The translations under genes were made by a program, and so were the position numbers. Below the pieces are notes generated by a model, which saw nothing but the letters and a program-made list of their open reading frames with translations, was not told the origin of the DNA and did not search any database. Shown here piece after piece: positions 7,175 through 16,535 of a DNA stretch of 64,000 nt. The DNA lies in contig NZ_RFFL01000012.1 in NCBI RefSeq assembly GCF_003696285.1, positions 62,001 to 126,000 on the forward strand, in the 5' to 3' direction. How positions within the stretch are numbered: position 1 is the stretch's first letter; each line of letters opens with the position of its first letter. The DNA comes from Stutzerimonas nitrititolerans. Lineage in GTDB: Bacteria > Pseudomonadota > Gammaproteobacteria > Pseudomonadales > Pseudomonadaceae.

Positions 7175-8653
7175 TCAGCCGGCGTGGTATTCCTTGTCGG
7201 CCGCTTCGAAGCGTTGCTGAATGGATGCAGCCGGCTCCTTGCCCATCAGGCTGACGATGTAGATCGCGATGCTGGCGAACAGGAAGCCGGGGATGATTTC
7301 GTACAGGCCCAGGCCGATGAATTCTTTCCAGACCACCACGGTAATGGCGCCAACCAGCATGCCGACCAGTGCGCCGTTGCGGGTCATGCGCTTCCACAGC
7401 AGCGAGATCAGCACCACCGGGCCGAAGGAGGCGCCGAAGCCGGCCCAGGCGTAGGACACCAGTCCCAGCACCTTGCTGTCGGGGTTGGAGGCAATACCGA
7501 TCGCGATCAGCGCGATCAGCAGGACCATACCGCGACCGACCCAGACCAGCTCGCCTTGGGACGCGCCCTTGCGCAGGAACGCCTTGTAGAAGTCCTGGGT
7601 CAGCGCGCTGGAACTCACCAGCAGCTGGGCGCTGAGCGTGCTCATCACGGCGGCGAGCACGCCGGAGAGAATCACGCCGGCGACCCAGGGGTTGAAGAGG
7701 ATTTTCACCAGTTCCATGAAGACCCGCTCGCCGTTCTCGGTCACAGCACCGGCCTGGGACGGGTTGTCGGCGAAATAGGCGATGCCGAGAAAGCCTACGG
7801 CAACGGCCCCTGCCAGGGTGAGGATCATCCAGGTCATGCCGATGCGGCGAGCGTTGGGAATGGTGCTCACCGAGTCGGCTGCCATGAAGCGAACCAGAAT
7901 GTGTGGCTGGCCGAAATAACCCAGCCCCCAACCCAGCAGCGAAATGATGGCGATGAAGGAAAGCCCCTTGAACATGTCGAAGTTCGACGGGTCTTGGGCA
8001 GCGATGGTTTCCATTGCCGCTCCCATGTCGCCGAGCGCGAGGATCACGAACAAGGGCGTGATCAGCAATGCGAAGATCATCAGTGTCGCCTGCACGGTGT
8101 CGGTCCAGCTGACCGCGAGGAAGCCACCGATGAACACGTAGAGAATGGTCGCGGCGGCGCCCACCCAGAGGGCAGTGCCGTATTCCATGCCGAAGGTCGA
8201 CTCGAACAGCCGCGCGCCGGCCACCACGCCCGAGGCGCAGTAGATGGTGAAGAACACCAGGATCACCAGCGCCGAGAAGATGCGCAGCAGGCGGCTGTGG
8301 TCTTCGAAACGGTGGCTGAAGTAGTCTGGCAGGGTCAGGGCATTATGGTTGTGCTCGGTGTGTACCCGCAGGCGTCCCGCGACGAACAACCAGTTCAGCC
8401 AGGCTCCGGCGATCAGGCCGATGGCGATCCAGCTTTCCGAAAGGCCCGCGACGAAGATGGCGCCGGGCAGCCCCATCAGCAACCAGCCGCTCATGTCCGA
8501 AGCGCCAGCCGACAAGGCGGTGACGAAACTGCCGATACTCCGCCCGCCGAGGATGTAGTCATCGAAGTTCTTGGTGGCGCGGTAAGCGGTGAAACCGATG
8601 AGAATCATCGCAGCGATGTAGATCACGAAGGTGATCAGGGTCGGATTGCTCAT
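7175..8653 (-). CDS. putP: Sodium/proline symporter
   Basis: A 492-residue solute:sodium symporter (SSS family) with about 13 membrane segments. It imports proline with Na+ across the inner membrane. The family segment with GGRSIGSFVTALSAGASDMSG is present at residues ~36-55, as is the Na+-site region around SSSALTQDFYKAF. Length and N-terminus match PutP. Unlike the arrangement I recall in many pseudomonads, the putA dehydrogenase is not adjacent in this window. It probably serves proline use as carbon and nitrogen source and as an osmolyte. Confidence 0.94.
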   Translation of the reverse strand: MSNPTLITFVIYIAAMILIGFTAYRATKNFDDYILGGRSIGSFVTALSAGASDMSGWLLMGLPGAIFVAGLSESWIAIGLIAGAWLNWLFVAGRLRVHTEHNHNALTLPDYFSHRFEDHSRLLRIFSALVILVFFTIYCASGVVAGARLFESTFGMEYGTALWVGAAATILYVFIGGFLAVSWTDTVQATLMIFALLITPLFVILALGDMGAAMETIAAQDPSNFDMFKGLSFIAIISLLGWGLGYFGQPHILVRFMAADSVSTIPNARRIGMTWMILTLAGAVAVGFLGIAYFADNPSQAGAVTENGERVFMELVKILFNPWVAGVILSGVLAAVMSTLSAQLLVSSSALTQDFYKAFLRKGASQGELVWVGRGMVLLIALIAIGIASNPDSKVLGLVSYAWAGFGASFGPVVLISLLWKRMTRNGALVGMLVGAITVVVWKEFIGLGLYEIIPGFLFASIAIYIVSLMGKEPAASIQQRFEAADKEYHAG

Positions 8654-8897
8654 TTTTGTTGGGTCCTTTTCCTAAGGTCTTGCCTCACCACCCCTTGCCG
8701 GTAACGCCTGACCGGACGGCAGAAGCTCTAGGACGACAAGGATAGCCTGTCGCCAGGATCCCTGCCCACGAACCGGAGATTTTGCAAACGCCGATTCGCT
8801 TCGTGTGAGCCTTGGACAGACCCTATGCCGGCTTCTGTGGTCGGAACAGAAACAACGCGTGCATCGACACCGTCCTGTTCACCCGAGGAGGCTTCCA

Positions 8898-9122
8898 ATG
8901 AGCGTTCAGATCGACACCACGACCGGCACCTGCTCCGTCGTCATCGGCGAGACCACCTATCGCAGCGCAATCATGGATGTACGCATCACCACCGATCCGC
9001 AGGTGCGCATGGACCTGCTGCACATCGACGGTGCCAGCGTGCATGTCGCCGCGGATGAAGCTGAGCATCTGATCGCCGCTGGCGCCATCGATGACCGCTC
9101 GCTGCTGGTGGCCGACGACTGA
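8898..9122 (+). CDS. Small DUF3203-like protein
   Basis: A 74-residue acidic protein starting MSVQIDTTTGTCSVVIGETT. The ATG at 8898 has GAGGAGG nearby and is preferred over a longer ORF starting at 8805. No membrane segment or signal peptide is visible. It resembles small Pseudomonas proteins classed as DUF3203; this assignment is from memory of sequence style and is moderately sure. It stands alone between putP (divergent) and the Lon paralogue. No function is known. Confidence 0.7.
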   Translation: MSVQIDTTTGTCSVVIGETTYRSAIMDVRITTDPQVRMDLLHIDGASVHVAADEAEHLIAAGAIDDRSLLVADD

Positions 9123-9338
9123 AATATCCGCCGAGGGACACCGCTCGCGCTACGCATGACGCGGTACACGGACCGAGACTGCCAGCACCGCATTCGCCGC
9201 CGCGCATGCGCGCAGCCACAAGCACCGGCCAGTCACGCACATCGCTGCCGTCACATGCCAGGCTGACGGCGGCTACTCGCCATTGAAATCATTCGCACAA
9301 GACCAATCTAAGGGTCATGTATCGATATTGGGTGCTGC

Positions 9339-11717
9339 ATGAACGACGAGATCAATCAGGACTTCGAGCCCGACGCCTCCACCGGGCTGGTGCTACCGGA
9401 CCAGAATCTGCCGGACAAGCTCTACATCATCCCGATCCATAATCGGCCCTTCTTTCCCGCGCAGGTGCTGCCGGTCATCGTTAATGAAGAGCCCTGGGCG
9501 CAGACGCTGGAGTTGGTCGGCAAGACGCCGCACCAGCGTCTGGCGCTGTTCTTCATGGACACGCCGGCACAGGATGCGGCCCACTTCGATCCCGACAGCC
9601 TGCCTGAGCACGGCACCATGGTGCGCGTGCACCACGCTTCCCGCGAAGGCGGCAAGCTGCAATTCGTGGCCCAGGGCATCGCCCGGGTACGCATCCGCGG
9701 CTGGCTGCGGCGCAAGCCGCCGTACCTGGTGGAAGTCGATTACCCGCAAAGCGACGAGGACCCGCGCGACGAGGTCAAGGCCTATGGCATGGCCCTGATC
9801 AATGCGATCAAGGAACTGCTGCCGCTCAATCCTCTGTACAGCGAGGAGTTGAAGAACTACCTCAACCGCTTCAGCCCCAACGATCCCTCGCCCTTGACCG
9901 ACTTCGCCGCGGCCCTGACCACCGCGCCCGGCAGGGAGCTGCAGGAAGTACTCGACAGCGTGCCGGTGCTCAAGCGCATGGAGAAGGTACTGCCGCTGCT
10001 GCGCCGGGAAGTCGAGGTCGCCAAGCTGCAGAAGGAGCTGACCGGCGAGGTCAATCGCAAGATCGGCGAGCGCCAGCGCGAATTCTTCCTCAAGGAACAG
10101 CTGAAGATCATCCAGCAGGAGCTGGGCATCACCAAGGACGATCGCAGCGCCGACGCCGACGAATTCCGCTCGCGGCTGGAAGGCAAGGTGGTGCCGCCCG
10201 CAGCGCAGAAGCGCATCGACGACGAACTGACCAAGCTCTCGGTGCTGGAAACCGGCTCGCCCGAATATGCCGTCACGCGCAATTACCTGGACTGGGCCAC
10301 GTCGATGCCCTGGGGCGTCTATGGCGAGGACAAGCTGGACCTGGCGCATGCGCGCAAGGTGCTTAACAAGCACCATGCGGGGCTCGACGACATCAAGAGC
10401 CGCATCATCGAGTTCCTCGCCGTCGGCACCTTCCGGGGTGAGATTTCCGGCTCCATCGTGCTGCTGGTGGGGCCACCCGGGGTCGGCAAGACCAGCATCG
10501 GCAAATCCATCGCCGAGTCGCTGGGCCGGCCCTTCTATCGCTTCAGTGTCGGCGGCATGCGCGACGAGGCGGAGATCAAGGGCCACCGGCGCACCTACAT
10601 CGGCGCCCTGCCCGGCAAGCTGGTGCAGGCGCTGAAGGAAGTCGAGGTGATGAACCCGGTGATCATGCTCGACGAAGTGGACAAGCTCGGCAGCAGTCAC
10701 CAGGGCGACCCGGCCTCCGCGCTGCTGGAAACCCTGGACCCGGAACAGAACTTCGGCTTCCTCGACCATTACCTTGATCTGCGCCTGGATCTGTCCAAGG
10801 TGCTGTTCATCTGCACCGCCAACACGCTTTATTCGGTGCCCGACCCGCTGCTGGACCGCATGGAAATTGTGCGCCTGTCCGGTTACATCACTGAGGAAAA
10901 GCTGGAGATCGCCAAGCGCCATCTCTGGCCCCGCCAGCTGCAGCGGGCCGGCGTGCCGAAGAATCGCCTGACTATCAACGATGCGGCCCTGCGGACGCTG
11001 ATCGAGGGTTACGCCCGCGAAGCCGGCGTGCGCCAGCTGGACAAGCAGCTCGGCAAGCTGGTGCGCAAGGCGGTGGTCAAGCTGCTCGACGAGCCGGACA
11101 GCACCATCAAGATCGGTCCCAAGAGCATCGAAGGCTACCTGGGCCTGCCGTTCTGGCATCCCGAACAGCTGCTCAGCGGGATCGGCGTGGTCACCGGCCT
11201 GGCCTGGAACAGCATGGGCGGCGCGACACTGCCGATCGAGGCGACCCGCATCCATACCCTCAACCGGGGCTTCAAGCTGACCGGCAAGGTCGGCGACGTG
11301 ATGAAGGAATCCGCCGAAATCGCCTACAGCTACGTGAATGCGCACCTGAAGGAGTTCAAGGGCGACCCGGCCTTCTTCGACCAAGCCTTCGTCCATATGC
11401 ACGTACCCGAAGGCGCGACGCCCAAGGACGGCCCCAGCGCCGGTATCAGCATGGCCAGCGCGCTACTGTCGCTCGCACGCAACCAGGCGCCGAAGAAGGG
11501 CGTGGCGATGACCGGCGAGCTGACCCTCACCGGCCAGGTGCTGGCCATCGGCGGCCTGCGCGAGAAGGTGATCGCCGCGCGACGCCTGAAGCTGTATGAG
11601 CTGATCATTCCGGACTCGAATCGCGGCGACTTCCAGGAACTGCCCGACTACCTCAAGGAGGGCCTGACGGTGCACTTCGCCAAGCGTTTCAGCGATGTGA
11701 TCAAGGTGCTCTTCTGA
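9339..11717 (+). CDS. asrA: Second Lon-type ATP-dependent protease (AsrA-like)
   Basis: A 792-residue Lon-family protease with an N-terminal substrate domain (about 28-220), a coiled coil with KEQLKIIQQELGI, and an AAA+ domain with Walker A GPPGVGKT at residues 378-385 and Walker B VIMLDEVDK. The proteolytic domain has the Ser700/Lys743 dyad (GPSAG and LREKV) spaced 43 residues as in E. coli Lon. Sequence and position suggest it is the paralogue known as AsrA in P. aeruginosa rather than the housekeeping lon, which usually lies beside clpX and hupB. It degrades proteins in the cytoplasm under stress. Confidence 0.9.
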   Translation: MNDEINQDFEPDASTGLVLPDQNLPDKLYIIPIHNRPFFPAQVLPVIVNEEPWAQTLELVGKTPHQRLALFFMDTPAQDAAHFDPDSLPEHGTMVRVHHASREGGKLQFVAQGIARVRIRGWLRRKPPYLVEVDYPQSDEDPRDEVKAYGMALINAIKELLPLNPLYSEELKNYLNRFSPNDPSPLTDFAAALTTAPGRELQEVLDSVPVLKRMEKVLPLLRREVEVAKLQKELTGEVNRKIGERQREFFLKEQLKIIQQELGITKDDRSADADEFRSRLEGKVVPPAAQKRIDDELTKLSVLETGSPEYAVTRNYLDWATSMPWGVYGEDKLDLAHARKVLNKHHAGLDDIKSRIIEFLAVGTFRGEISGSIVLLVGPPGVGKTSIGKSIAESLGRPFYRFSVGGMRDEAEIKGHRRTYIGALPGKLVQALKEVEVMNPVIMLDEVDKLGSSHQGDPASALLETLDPEQNFGFLDHYLDLRLDLSKVLFICTANTLYSVPDPLLDRMEIVRLSGYITEEKLEIAKRHLWPRQLQRAGVPKNRLTINDAALRTLIEGYAREAGVRQLDKQLGKLVRKAVVKLLDEPDSTIKIGPKSIEGYLGLPFWHPEQLLSGIGVVTGLAWNSMGGATLPIEATRIHTLNRGFKLTGKVGDVMKESAEIAYSYVNAHLKEFKGDPAFFDQAFVHMHVPEGATPKDGPSAGISMASALLSLARNQAPKKGVAMTGELTLTGQVLAIGGLREKVIAARRLKLYELIIPDSNRGDFQELPDYLKEGLTVHFAKRFSDVIKVLF

Positions 11718-11754
11718 TATAGGTCAGTTCCGCTAACTCACCCTCTGTGTGATC

Positions 11755-11850
11755 GTTCCCACGCTCTGCGTGGGAATGCGCCTCTAGATGCTCTGCGCCT
11801 GAAAAGGACGCAGAGCGTCCCGCTCTTGTACCCACACGGAGCATGGGCAC
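11755..11850. repeat. Composite REP-like element (GTTCCCACGC family)
   Basis: Three palindromic parts in a row: TTCCCACGC/GCGTGGGAA (11756-11776), GCTCTGCG/CGCAGAGC (11790-11816), and the half-element TACCCACACGGAGCATGGGCA (about 11829-11849). This type of sequence is dispersed in many Pseudomonas genomes. It fills the gap between the Lon paralogue and the inhibitor lipoprotein. Confidence 0.82.
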
Positions 11851-11941
11851 CGTCAAGGAACAGAAAAGACTCCGATGCTTGGGCTTGCACGACAAGGCCC
11901 GCTATCCTTGCCCTTTCGTATTCCAACCGGTGCCGACGACC

Positions 11942-12337
11942 ATGCCTTTCGCCCTCTCCCGTTGCCTGCTGCCGTTTTCCCTGCTGTTGCTGGGTGCCTG
12001 CACGAGTACGCCGCCCAGCAGCATTTCGGTCAGCGAAGACCGCCAGTGCCCGCTGTCGCTGCATAGCGGGCAGAAGCTGATCATCAGCCTGCCGAGCAAC
12101 CCGGCCACGGGTTATCGTTGGAATCTGCAGGACGCTTCCGCGGCGCAACTGAAGAGCCTGGGACCGGAAGTCTTCAGCACACCGGACAGTGACCTCGTCG
12201 GCGGCGACGGCATTTCCACCTGGCGCTTCGAGGCGCGGGAAGCCGGCTCCGGGCGCCTGCTGCTGACCTACCAGCGCCCCTGGGAGACGGATGTCGAGCC
12301 GGCCGGCCTGTTCGACTGCCGTATCGAAGTGCGATAA
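11942..12337 (+). CDS. Chagasin-family (I42) protease inhibitor lipoprotein
   Basis: A 131-residue protein with a lipoprotein signal peptide ending in the lipobox LGAC (Cys about residue 20). It carries the I42 signature NPATGYRW in its first half and a final YQRPWE motif. Members of this family inhibit papain-like cysteine proteases. The start at 11942 gives a proper signal peptide; the longer ORF begins inside the REP element and was rejected. It probably sits in the periplasm on the outer membrane. Its target protease is unknown, and nothing nearby encodes one. Confidence 0.82.
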   Translation: MPFALSRCLLPFSLLLLGACTSTPPSSISVSEDRQCPLSLHSGQKLIISLPSNPATGYRWNLQDASAAQLKSLGPEVFSTPDSDLVGGDGISTWRFEAREAGSGRLLLTYQRPWETDVEPAGLFDCRIEVR

Positions 12338-12411
12338 GCGGCAACGTCACCTGGCGCCTGACTTTCCGCTACAATGCCGCCCCTGTTTTTTCCGCCTGCC
12401 CAGACGCCGCC

Positions 12412-13155
12412 GTGAGCCACGACCCAGACCGCCTGTTCGCCAAGCCCCTCGCCCAGCACCAGGATTTCGTCTTCAACGAAGACGTGGCGCGGGTGTTTCC
12501 CGACATGATCAAGCGGTCGGTGCCGGGTTACCCCACCATCGTCGAGAACATCGGCGTGCTGGCAGCACAGTTCGCTCAGCCCGGCACTCACCTCTATGAT
12601 CTCGGCTGCTCGCTGGGCGCGGTGACCCAGGCGCTGCGGCGACACGTCAAGGCCGACCACTGCCAGGTGATCGCCGTCGACAACTCCACCGCGATGGTCG
12701 AACGCTGCCGCGAATACCTGCATGCCCAGGACGCCATGTTCCAGGAGCTGCTACCGGTCGATGTGATCGAGGCGGACGTGCTCGCCCTTGAGTTCCAGCC
12801 GAGTTCGCTGGTGGCGATGAATTTCACTCTGCAGTTCATCCCTCGCGAACAGCGGCCGGCGCTGCTGAACAGGATTCGCCAGGCGCTGGTGCCTGGCGGC
12901 GCGCTGATTCTCTCGGAGAAGCTGCGCTTCGAGGACAAACAGGAACATGCGCTGCTCACCGACCTGCACGTCGCCTTCAAGCGCGCCAACGGCTACAGCG
13001 AGCTGGAAATCGCCCAGAAGCGCAGCGCCATCGAAAACGTGATGAAGCCCGACAGCCTGGAAACCCACCGCCAGCGATTGCTGGACGCCGGCTTCTCCAA
13101 GGTGGTGCCCTGGTTCCAGTGCCTGAATTTCGCCTCGCTGATCGCTCTGCCATGA
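12412..13155 (+). CDS. cmoA: Carboxy-S-adenosyl-L-methionine synthase
   Basis: A 247-residue SAM-dependent enzyme that converts SAM and prephenate to carboxy-SAM, the donor for wobble uridine modification. The SAM fold is visible (YDLGCSLGA, about residues 62-70, and VIAVDNS). The start codon is GTG. The stop overlaps the cmoB start (ATGA), so the pair is translationally coupled and works as one pathway making cmo5U34 in tRNAs. Confidence 0.95.
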   Translation: MSHDPDRLFAKPLAQHQDFVFNEDVARVFPDMIKRSVPGYPTIVENIGVLAAQFAQPGTHLYDLGCSLGAVTQALRRHVKADHCQVIAVDNSTAMVERCREYLHAQDAMFQELLPVDVIEADVLALEFQPSSLVAMNFTLQFIPREQRPALLNRIRQALVPGGALILSEKLRFEDKQEHALLTDLHVAFKRANGYSELEIAQKRSAIENVMKPDSLETHRQRLLDAGFSKVVPWFQCLNFASLIALP

Positions 13156-14114
13156 ACCTCGACCTGACACCCCTCGCCTGGCGCCTGGCCGGCACCCCGC
13201 TGGCCGCCTGGGCCAATGGCCTGCAGCAGCAGCTGGAAGCCAAGCTCGCCATCGGCCACGGCGACCTGCCACGCTGGCGACGCGCGGTCGACGCGCTGCC
13301 TGATATCCAGCCCGTTTCCGTCGAGCTGCGCGAAGCCTTCCGCCTGGAAGGCGATTGCGACGAGGCGACGCGCGCCGCCACCCATGATGCGTTGTTCGGC
13401 CTGTCGCCGTGGCGCAAGGGGCCTTTCGACGTCTTCGGCGTGCACGTGGATACTGAATGGCGCTCGGACTGGAAGTGGGACCGCGTGTCGCCACATCTGG
13501 ATCTCTCCGGCAAGCGCATCCTCGACGTCGGCTGCGGCAACGGCTACTACATGTGGCGGATGCTCGGCGCTGGCGCCGACTCGGTGGTGGGCATCGATCC
13601 GAACTGGCTGTTCTTCTGCCAATTCCACGCCATGAAGCGCTACCTCGACGAGCTGCCGGCCTGGCATCTGCCCATGGCGCTGGAAGAACTCCCGGCGAAA
13701 CTCGAAGGCTTCGACACGGTGTTTTCCATGGGCGTGCTCTATCACCGTCGCTCGCCCGTCGACCATCTGCTGGACCTGAAGGATTGCCTGGTCAGGGGTG
13801 GCGAGCTGGTACTGGAAACTTTGGTGGTCGAAGGCGACGAACACACCGCGCTGGTTCCCGAAGATCGTTACGCACAGATGCGCAACGTCTGGTTCCTGCC
13901 TTCGGTGGCGGCGCTGGAATGCTGGCTGCGCCGTGCCGGCTTCGTCGATGTGCGTTGCGTCGACATCAGCGTCACCAGCATCCAGGAACAGCGCAGCACG
14001 GACTGGATGCGCTACCAGTCGCTGCCCGAATTCCTCGACCCGCAGGATCACAGCAAGACCATCGAAGGCTTGCCGGCGCCGATGCGCGCCGTGCTGATCG
14101 CGCGCAAGCCCTGA
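13152..14114 (+). CDS. cmoB: tRNA U34 carboxymethyltransferase
   Basis: A 320-residue enzyme that moves the carboxymethyl group from carboxy-SAM to 5-hydroxyuridine at tRNA position 34. It has the SAM-binding segment [15 protein letters not shown] and the family motif [10 protein letters not shown]. The ATG at 13152 forms a 4-bp ATGA overlap with cmoA and matches the family N-terminus better than the longer ORF starting at 13119. Confidence 0.95.
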   Translation: MNLDLTPLAWRLAGTPLAAWANGLQQQLEAKLAIGHGDLPRWRRAVDALPDIQPVSVELREAFRLEGDCDEATRAATHDALFGLSPWRKGPFDVFGVHVDTEWRSDWKWDRVSPHLDLSGKRILDVGCGNGYYMWRMLGAGADSVVGIDPNWLFFCQFHAMKRYLDELPAWHLPMALEELPAKLEGFDTVFSMGVLYHRRSPVDHLLDLKDCLVRGGELVLETLVVEGDEHTALVPEDRYAQMRNVWFLPSVAALECWLRRAGFVDVRCVDISVTSIQEQRSTDWMRYQSLPEFLDPQDHSKTIEGLPAPMRAVLIARKP

Positions 14115-14147
14115 CGCCAGGCTGCCCGTCCGCGACCGCCGGGCGGA

Positions 14148-14447
14148 TCATCGCCCGAGCCGGCAATTCTCGTGAGCACGCTGACTGCGCTGCTCCGCAA
14201 TGACCTGCCGCAACGGCAGCCTCGCCTTTTCGGTGATCCGAGGTCTGCTCAGGTCCCGCCGCCGCAACTGACGGTCAGTGAGCCTGAGCAGGCGCCGATA
14301 GAGCCGTCGTTTGCGCCAGGCAACGAACCAGTCGACCAGCCACTGTTGAAGGTCGACCGGCCACATGGCCGGCATGTAAAACGCCGGCATCACTGGCCGA
14401 TCAGGATCCTTGGTTTTGTATCGCTGTTGCCGTTCGGAATGCTGCAT
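14148..14447 (-). CDS. DUF1127-like small basic protein
   Basis: A 99-residue, strongly basic protein. The second half has the DUF1127 pattern: aromatic/basic RRLYRRLLRLTDRQLRRRDL followed by SRPRI. DUF1127 proteins are small helical proteins, some of which bind RNA or act in phosphate and stress physiology; the role here is unknown. The ATG at 14447 is preceded by GGGAG at good spacing. It is divergent from a LysR regulator, 146 bp apart, and is a likely target of that regulator. Confidence 0.72.
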   Translation of the reverse strand: MQHSERQQRYKTKDPDRPVMPAFYMPAMWPVDLQQWLVDWFVAWRKRRLYRRLLRLTDRQLRRRDLSRPRITEKARLPLRQVIAEQRSQRAHENCRLGR

Positions 14448-14562
14448 CGTCGTCTCCCGCTTGCACGGGGTGCCTCGGCGCACCCTGGCCTGCCGACCGA
14501 CTGTTGGTCGGCAAAAGCAGGATGTGTCGCCTTGACGATTCAGACAAACGACTAAAATAAAA

Positions 14563-14587
14563 CCTTCAGTTAAGAGAAATTGAAAGG
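14563..14587. promoter_or_regulatory. Possible LysR operator upstream of the regulator
   Basis: An imperfect inverted repeat, CCTTCA (14563-14568) and TGAAAGG (14581-14587) with a 12-base AT-rich spacer, lies just before the LysR start and overlaps its ribosome binding region, in the shared region with the DUF1127-like gene. The geometry is compatible with a LysR-type site, but this rests on one sequence only. Confidence 0.35.
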
Positions 14588-14593
14588 TGTGCC

Positions 14594-15496
14594 ATGACCA
14601 GCCTGCCCGAACCGCTCCCGACGTGCGCGACGCCCCTGCTCGAGATCGATGTATTGCGCACCTTCGTCTGCATCGCCGAAAGCGGCAGCTTCACGCGGGC
14701 AGCGCAACAGATCTTCCGCACCACCTCGGCCGTCAGCATGCAGATCAAGCGGCTGGAGAACCTACTCGGCTGCAGTCTGTTCGTCCGCGAAGCCCGGCGC
14801 ATCGCGCTGACCGACGACGGCGAGCGGCTGCTCGGTTATGCCCGGAGGCTGCTCAGGCTGCATGAGGAAGCAGTTGGGGCATTCATCGCGCCACGGCTGA
14901 ACGGGCGGGTGCGTTTCGGCACACCGGCGGACATCGGCACGCATATCCTGCCCGGACTGCTGTCGCAGTTCGCCCGCAGCCACCCGGGGGTCGAGGTGAA
15001 TGTGTCGGTGGGTCGTACCATCGATCTGATCCAGCGCATCGATGCCGGCGAGCTGGACGTTGCGCTGCTGAGCGTCGGCAACGCGGGCCAGGACGATACA
15101 CGCGGCGAAGTCGTTCACAGCGAGCCGCTGGTCTGGGCTGGCCGGGCCGGCGGCGTCGCGGCCGAGCGCACTCCGCTGCCGCTGGCCCTGGCGACGCCCG
15201 ACTGCGCCTGGCGGCGCCTGGCACTGCATGCGCTCGACCGCGTGGGCCGACCGTATCGAATCGCCTATTCCAGCGAGCAGTGCGCCGGTCAGGAAGCGGC
15301 GATGATCGCCGACCTGGCGATAGCACCCTATCCCCTGAGCCTGGTCAAACCACCCTTGAAGCGGCTGGACGAAGGGCCGGACCTACCGGCACTTGGTGAT
15401 TATCAGATCAAGCTGTTGCGCGCCGCCGACCGCAGCGAACCTGCGGAGGAGCTGTCCCGCCAGGTCATCGCGGCGTTGAACGTCTATCGCAAGTAA
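14594..15496 (+). CDS. LysR-family transcriptional regulator
   Basis: A 300-residue regulator. The winged helix-turn-helix is at about residues 20-80 (LRTFVCIAESGSFTRAAQQI, then SAVSMQIKRLE). A substrate-binding domain from about 100 includes the family-like GRVRFGTPADIGTH. The effector cannot be deduced. It is divergent from the DUF1127-like gene and followed 41 bp later by a DUF2905 gene. LysR proteins usually repress themselves and control the divergent gene. Confidence 0.9.
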   Translation: MTSLPEPLPTCATPLLEIDVLRTFVCIAESGSFTRAAQQIFRTTSAVSMQIKRLENLLGCSLFVREARRIALTDDGERLLGYARRLLRLHEEAVGAFIAPRLNGRVRFGTPADIGTHILPGLLSQFARSHPGVEVNVSVGRTIDLIQRIDAGELDVALLSVGNAGQDDTRGEVVHSEPLVWAGRAGGVAAERTPLPLALATPDCAWRRLALHALDRVGRPYRIAYSSEQCAGQEAAMIADLAIAPYPLSLVKPPLKRLDEGPDLPALGDYQIKLLRAADRSEPAEELSRQVIAALNVYRK

Positions 15497-15537
15497 CGCT
15501 GTGACCTGACCGGATAACCAGAACTTCTGGAGGCAAT

Positions 15538-15744
15538 ATGGCGAAATGGCTGATGGCCGCAGGAGTGCTGCTGTTGCTGCTGGGCGTGGCGCTGCATTAC
15601 GCGCCGGGGCTGCTGAACTGGTTCGGCAAGCTGCCCGGTGATATCCGTATCGAGTCGGAACGCAGCCGGACCTTCATCCCGATTACCTCGATGATCGTCC
15701 TGAGCGTCGTGCTCACCATCCTGGTGAATCTATTTCGGCGCTGA
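15538..15744 (+). CDS. DUF2905 family inner-membrane protein
   Basis: A 68-residue protein with two membrane segments (about residues 4-24 and 47-65) separated by the family loop WFGKLPGDIRIESE. GGAGG precedes the ATG. It is a recognisable DUF2905 member of unknown function, possibly co-transcribed with the LysR gene just upstream. It is convergent with pdxJ. Confidence 0.9.
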   Translation: MAKWLMAAGVLLLLLGVALHYAPGLLNWFGKLPGDIRIESERSRTFIPITSMIVLSVVLTILVNLFRR

Positions 15745-15788
15745 GGCGCACCAAGGACAACCCGCCAACGACGGGCCGCCCTCGTGGC

Positions 15789-16535
15789 TCACCCACGTGC
15801 CGCAGCGCTGAGGATGAGGTGCTTCATTTCCTTGACGGCCTGTTTGAAGCCGACGAACAGGGCATGGGCAACGATGGCGTGACCAATGTTCAGCTCGTTG
15901 ACGCCACGGATCGCAGCGATCGCCTCGGCGTTGTGATAATGCAGGCCGTGTCCGGCGTTGACGATCAGCCCGTGGCCGAGACCGAGCTCGACACCGTCGC
16001 GAATCCGCGCCAGCTCACAGGCACGCTCGGCAACGCTGTGCGCGTCGGCGTACCGCCCGGTATGCAGCTCGATGGCCGGCGCACCGATGCGTGCGGACGC
16101 TTCGATCTGCCTGGAGTCGGCATCGATGAACAACGATACCTCGGCGCCGCAGGCCGCCAGACGCTCAACCGCATCCCGAATACGCGCCTCCTGCCCCGCC
16201 ACGTCGAGACCGCCTTCGGTGGTCAGCTCCTGGCGAGTCTCCGGGACCAGGCATACGTGCTCCGGACGCAAGCGCTCGGCGAACGTGAGCATGGCTTCGG
16301 TGACGCCCATCTCGAAATTCATCCGCGTCTGCAGCGCATCCTTCATCAGCAGCACATCGCGCTCCTGGATGTGCCGACGATCCTCGCGCAGATGCACGGT
16401 GATGCCGTCCGCCCCCGCCTCCTCGGCGTCCAGTGCAGCCTTGACCGGATCCGGATAGCGGGTACCGCGCGCCTGGCGCAGCGTCGCGACATGGTCGACG
16501 TTGACACCGAGCAGAATTCGATTGGCTTCAGTCAC
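15789..16535 (-). CDS. pdxJ: Pyridoxine 5'-phosphate synthase
   Basis: A 248-residue TIM-barrel enzyme that joins deoxyxylulose phosphate and aminoacetone phosphate into pyridoxine 5'-phosphate (vitamin B6 pathway). Hallmarks are [16 protein letters not shown] at residues 9-24, [10 protein letters not shown] and AGHGLHYHN. It starts with GTG at 16535, which lies within the end of recO (8-bp overlap), so pdxJ translation is coupled to recO. This recO-pdxJ order is common in gammaproteobacteria. Confidence 0.96.
   Translation of the reverse strand: MTEANRILLGVNVDHVATLRQARGTRYPDPVKAALDAEEAGADGITVHLREDRRHIQERDVLLMKDALQTRMNFEMGVTEAMLTFAERLRPEHVCLVPETRQELTTEGGLDVAGQEARIRDAVERLAACGAEVSLFIDADSRQIEASARIGAPAIELHTGRYADAHSVAERACELARIRDGVELGLGHGLIVNAGHGLHYHNAEAIAAIRGVNELNIGHAIVAHALFVGFKQAVKEMKHLILSAAARG

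Noticed and set aside
9393-11402. 669-codon open frame antisense to the Lon paralogue
   Set aside because: It is a codon-bias shadow of a high-GC gene; the sense strand has full Lon motifs and the antisense translation has no recognisable domain.
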